Assembly: GCF_964355755.1 (NCBI RefSeq)
Contig: NC_092675.1
Location: forward strand, 6,236,312-6,300,311
Length of the DNA: 64,000 nt
Direction: 5' to 3'
Source: Antedon mediterranea
Taxonomy: Eukaryota > Echinodermata > Crinoidea > Comatulida > Antedonidae
The notes beneath the pieces were generated by a model that saw nothing but the letters and a program-made list of their open reading frames with translations, was not told where the DNA came from and did no database searches. Shown here piece after piece: positions 63,377 through 64,000 of the stretch. The position numbers were made by a program, and so were the translations under genes. Within the stretch, counting starts at the first letter, position 1. Every line of letters starts with the position of its first letter.

Positions 63377-64000
63377 CTGAATAAAGCAAAATATTTGTAT
63401 CAAACATTTATTTAATTGACCAGATATTCAAGGTGAATAAGTGATTTAAACCTTTAGAAGAGGTACAAAATGTTAACAGAAATTGTCAAGACTAAAGGCA
63501 ACTGTGGCTGTAAAACACCCTTAAGTGAATACCATTACCACTTAAGTGAATACCATTACCACTTAAGTGAATACCATTACCCCTTAAGTGAATACCATTA
63601 CCACTTAAGTGAATACCATTACCCGTTAAGTGAATACCATTACCTGTTAAGTAAATACCATTACCACTTAAGTGAATAACATTACCACTTAAGTGAAATC
63701 CTTGAATATTTATTAAGTGAAATATTGCTTCTGGGTACTATAAAGATACAATCATGATTAAAGACTACATACAGTACAAGGGCTTAAAACCAGTGAAGAG
63801 TGTAATTTCAATCTTCCCTGCTTAAAACTAAAGATTTCAACAGATTCGCCTTAATTGATGTCAGACTGCACAGTATACATTGTGGATTGAAATAGATTAA
63901 CATTGAATGTCAACATGTACTTAAAATGTTTTAAGTAATCTACTAATTTGTCTATTGGATTACATGTTAATTCAAATTTATGGGGCACATTTAAACAATA
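63377..64000 (-). other. Upstream part of the STAND NTPase gene
   Basis: Apart from the 21 bp array I see no exon that would supply the first base of the split codon opening exon A. Confidence 0.6.
63515..63700. repeat. 21 bp minisatellite
   Basis: About eight copies of ACTTAAGTGAATACCATTACC. One plus frame is open and would read LSEYHYH repeats; nothing suggests it is coding. It lies upstream of exon A, in the intron or 5' region of the NTPase gene. Confidence 0.93.

Noticed and set aside
63470-63679. LSEYHYH repeat frame
   Set aside because: Direct translation of the 21 bp minisatellite; no evidence of expression.

Overview
The window is a piece of an animal nuclear genome. It is AT-rich, has GT-AG introns, 60-3700 bp exons and dense short repeats, and shows no bacterial-style gene packing. 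The likely source is an invertebrate deuterostome such as an echinoderm. That is an inference from the vertebrate-like KAT6 protein, a 5S-derived SINE, abundant foldback MITEs and an NPHP3-like STAND NTPase; the sequence does not fix the species.

Two convergent genes fill the window. The plus-strand gene (1-43209, 5' end outside the window) is a KAT6 (MOZ/MORF) MYST histone acetyltransferase. Sixteen exons join in frame to 2102 visible residues: tandem PHD fingers, an extra MyT1-type C2HC zinc finger, a basic/Ser-rich linker, the MYST catalytic domain, and a 3.7 kb last exon encoding a basic patch, a long acidic region, a field of Ser-Pro repeats, His/Gln runs and the conserved C-terminus. 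The minus-strand gene (63376 down to 48357, 5' end outside the window) has nineteen exons joining in frame to 865 residues. It encodes a DUF4062-like N-terminal part, a NACHT/STAND P-loop NTPase, a helical/winged-helix region and C-terminal TPRs, closest by eye to nephrocystin-3/TTC41-like proteins. The 5.1 kb between the two stop codons holds both 3' UTRs and repeats.

The introns carry at least nine families of short foldback (MITE-like) elements. The main one, FB1, has about 17 copies. There are also tRNA-derived and 5S-derived SINEs, LINE 3' ends and several minisatellites (38 bp, 14/42 bp, 81 bp, 21 bp, 18 bp). Four points concern the genes directly: an FB1 element begins six bases after a MYST-exon splice donor; a 60 bp tandem duplication copies another MYST exon's end together with its donor; two arrays of the same 14-mer flank one frame-breaking exon of the NTPase gene; and KAT6 carries a C2HC finger that I do not find in my recollection of human KAT6A.

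I see no CRISPR, operon, phage or other prokaryotic system, and no functional tRNA or rRNA gene. Exon boundaries were derived by hand from reading frame, splice consensus and recalled family similarity. Both gene models keep phase through every junction, which is strong internal support.
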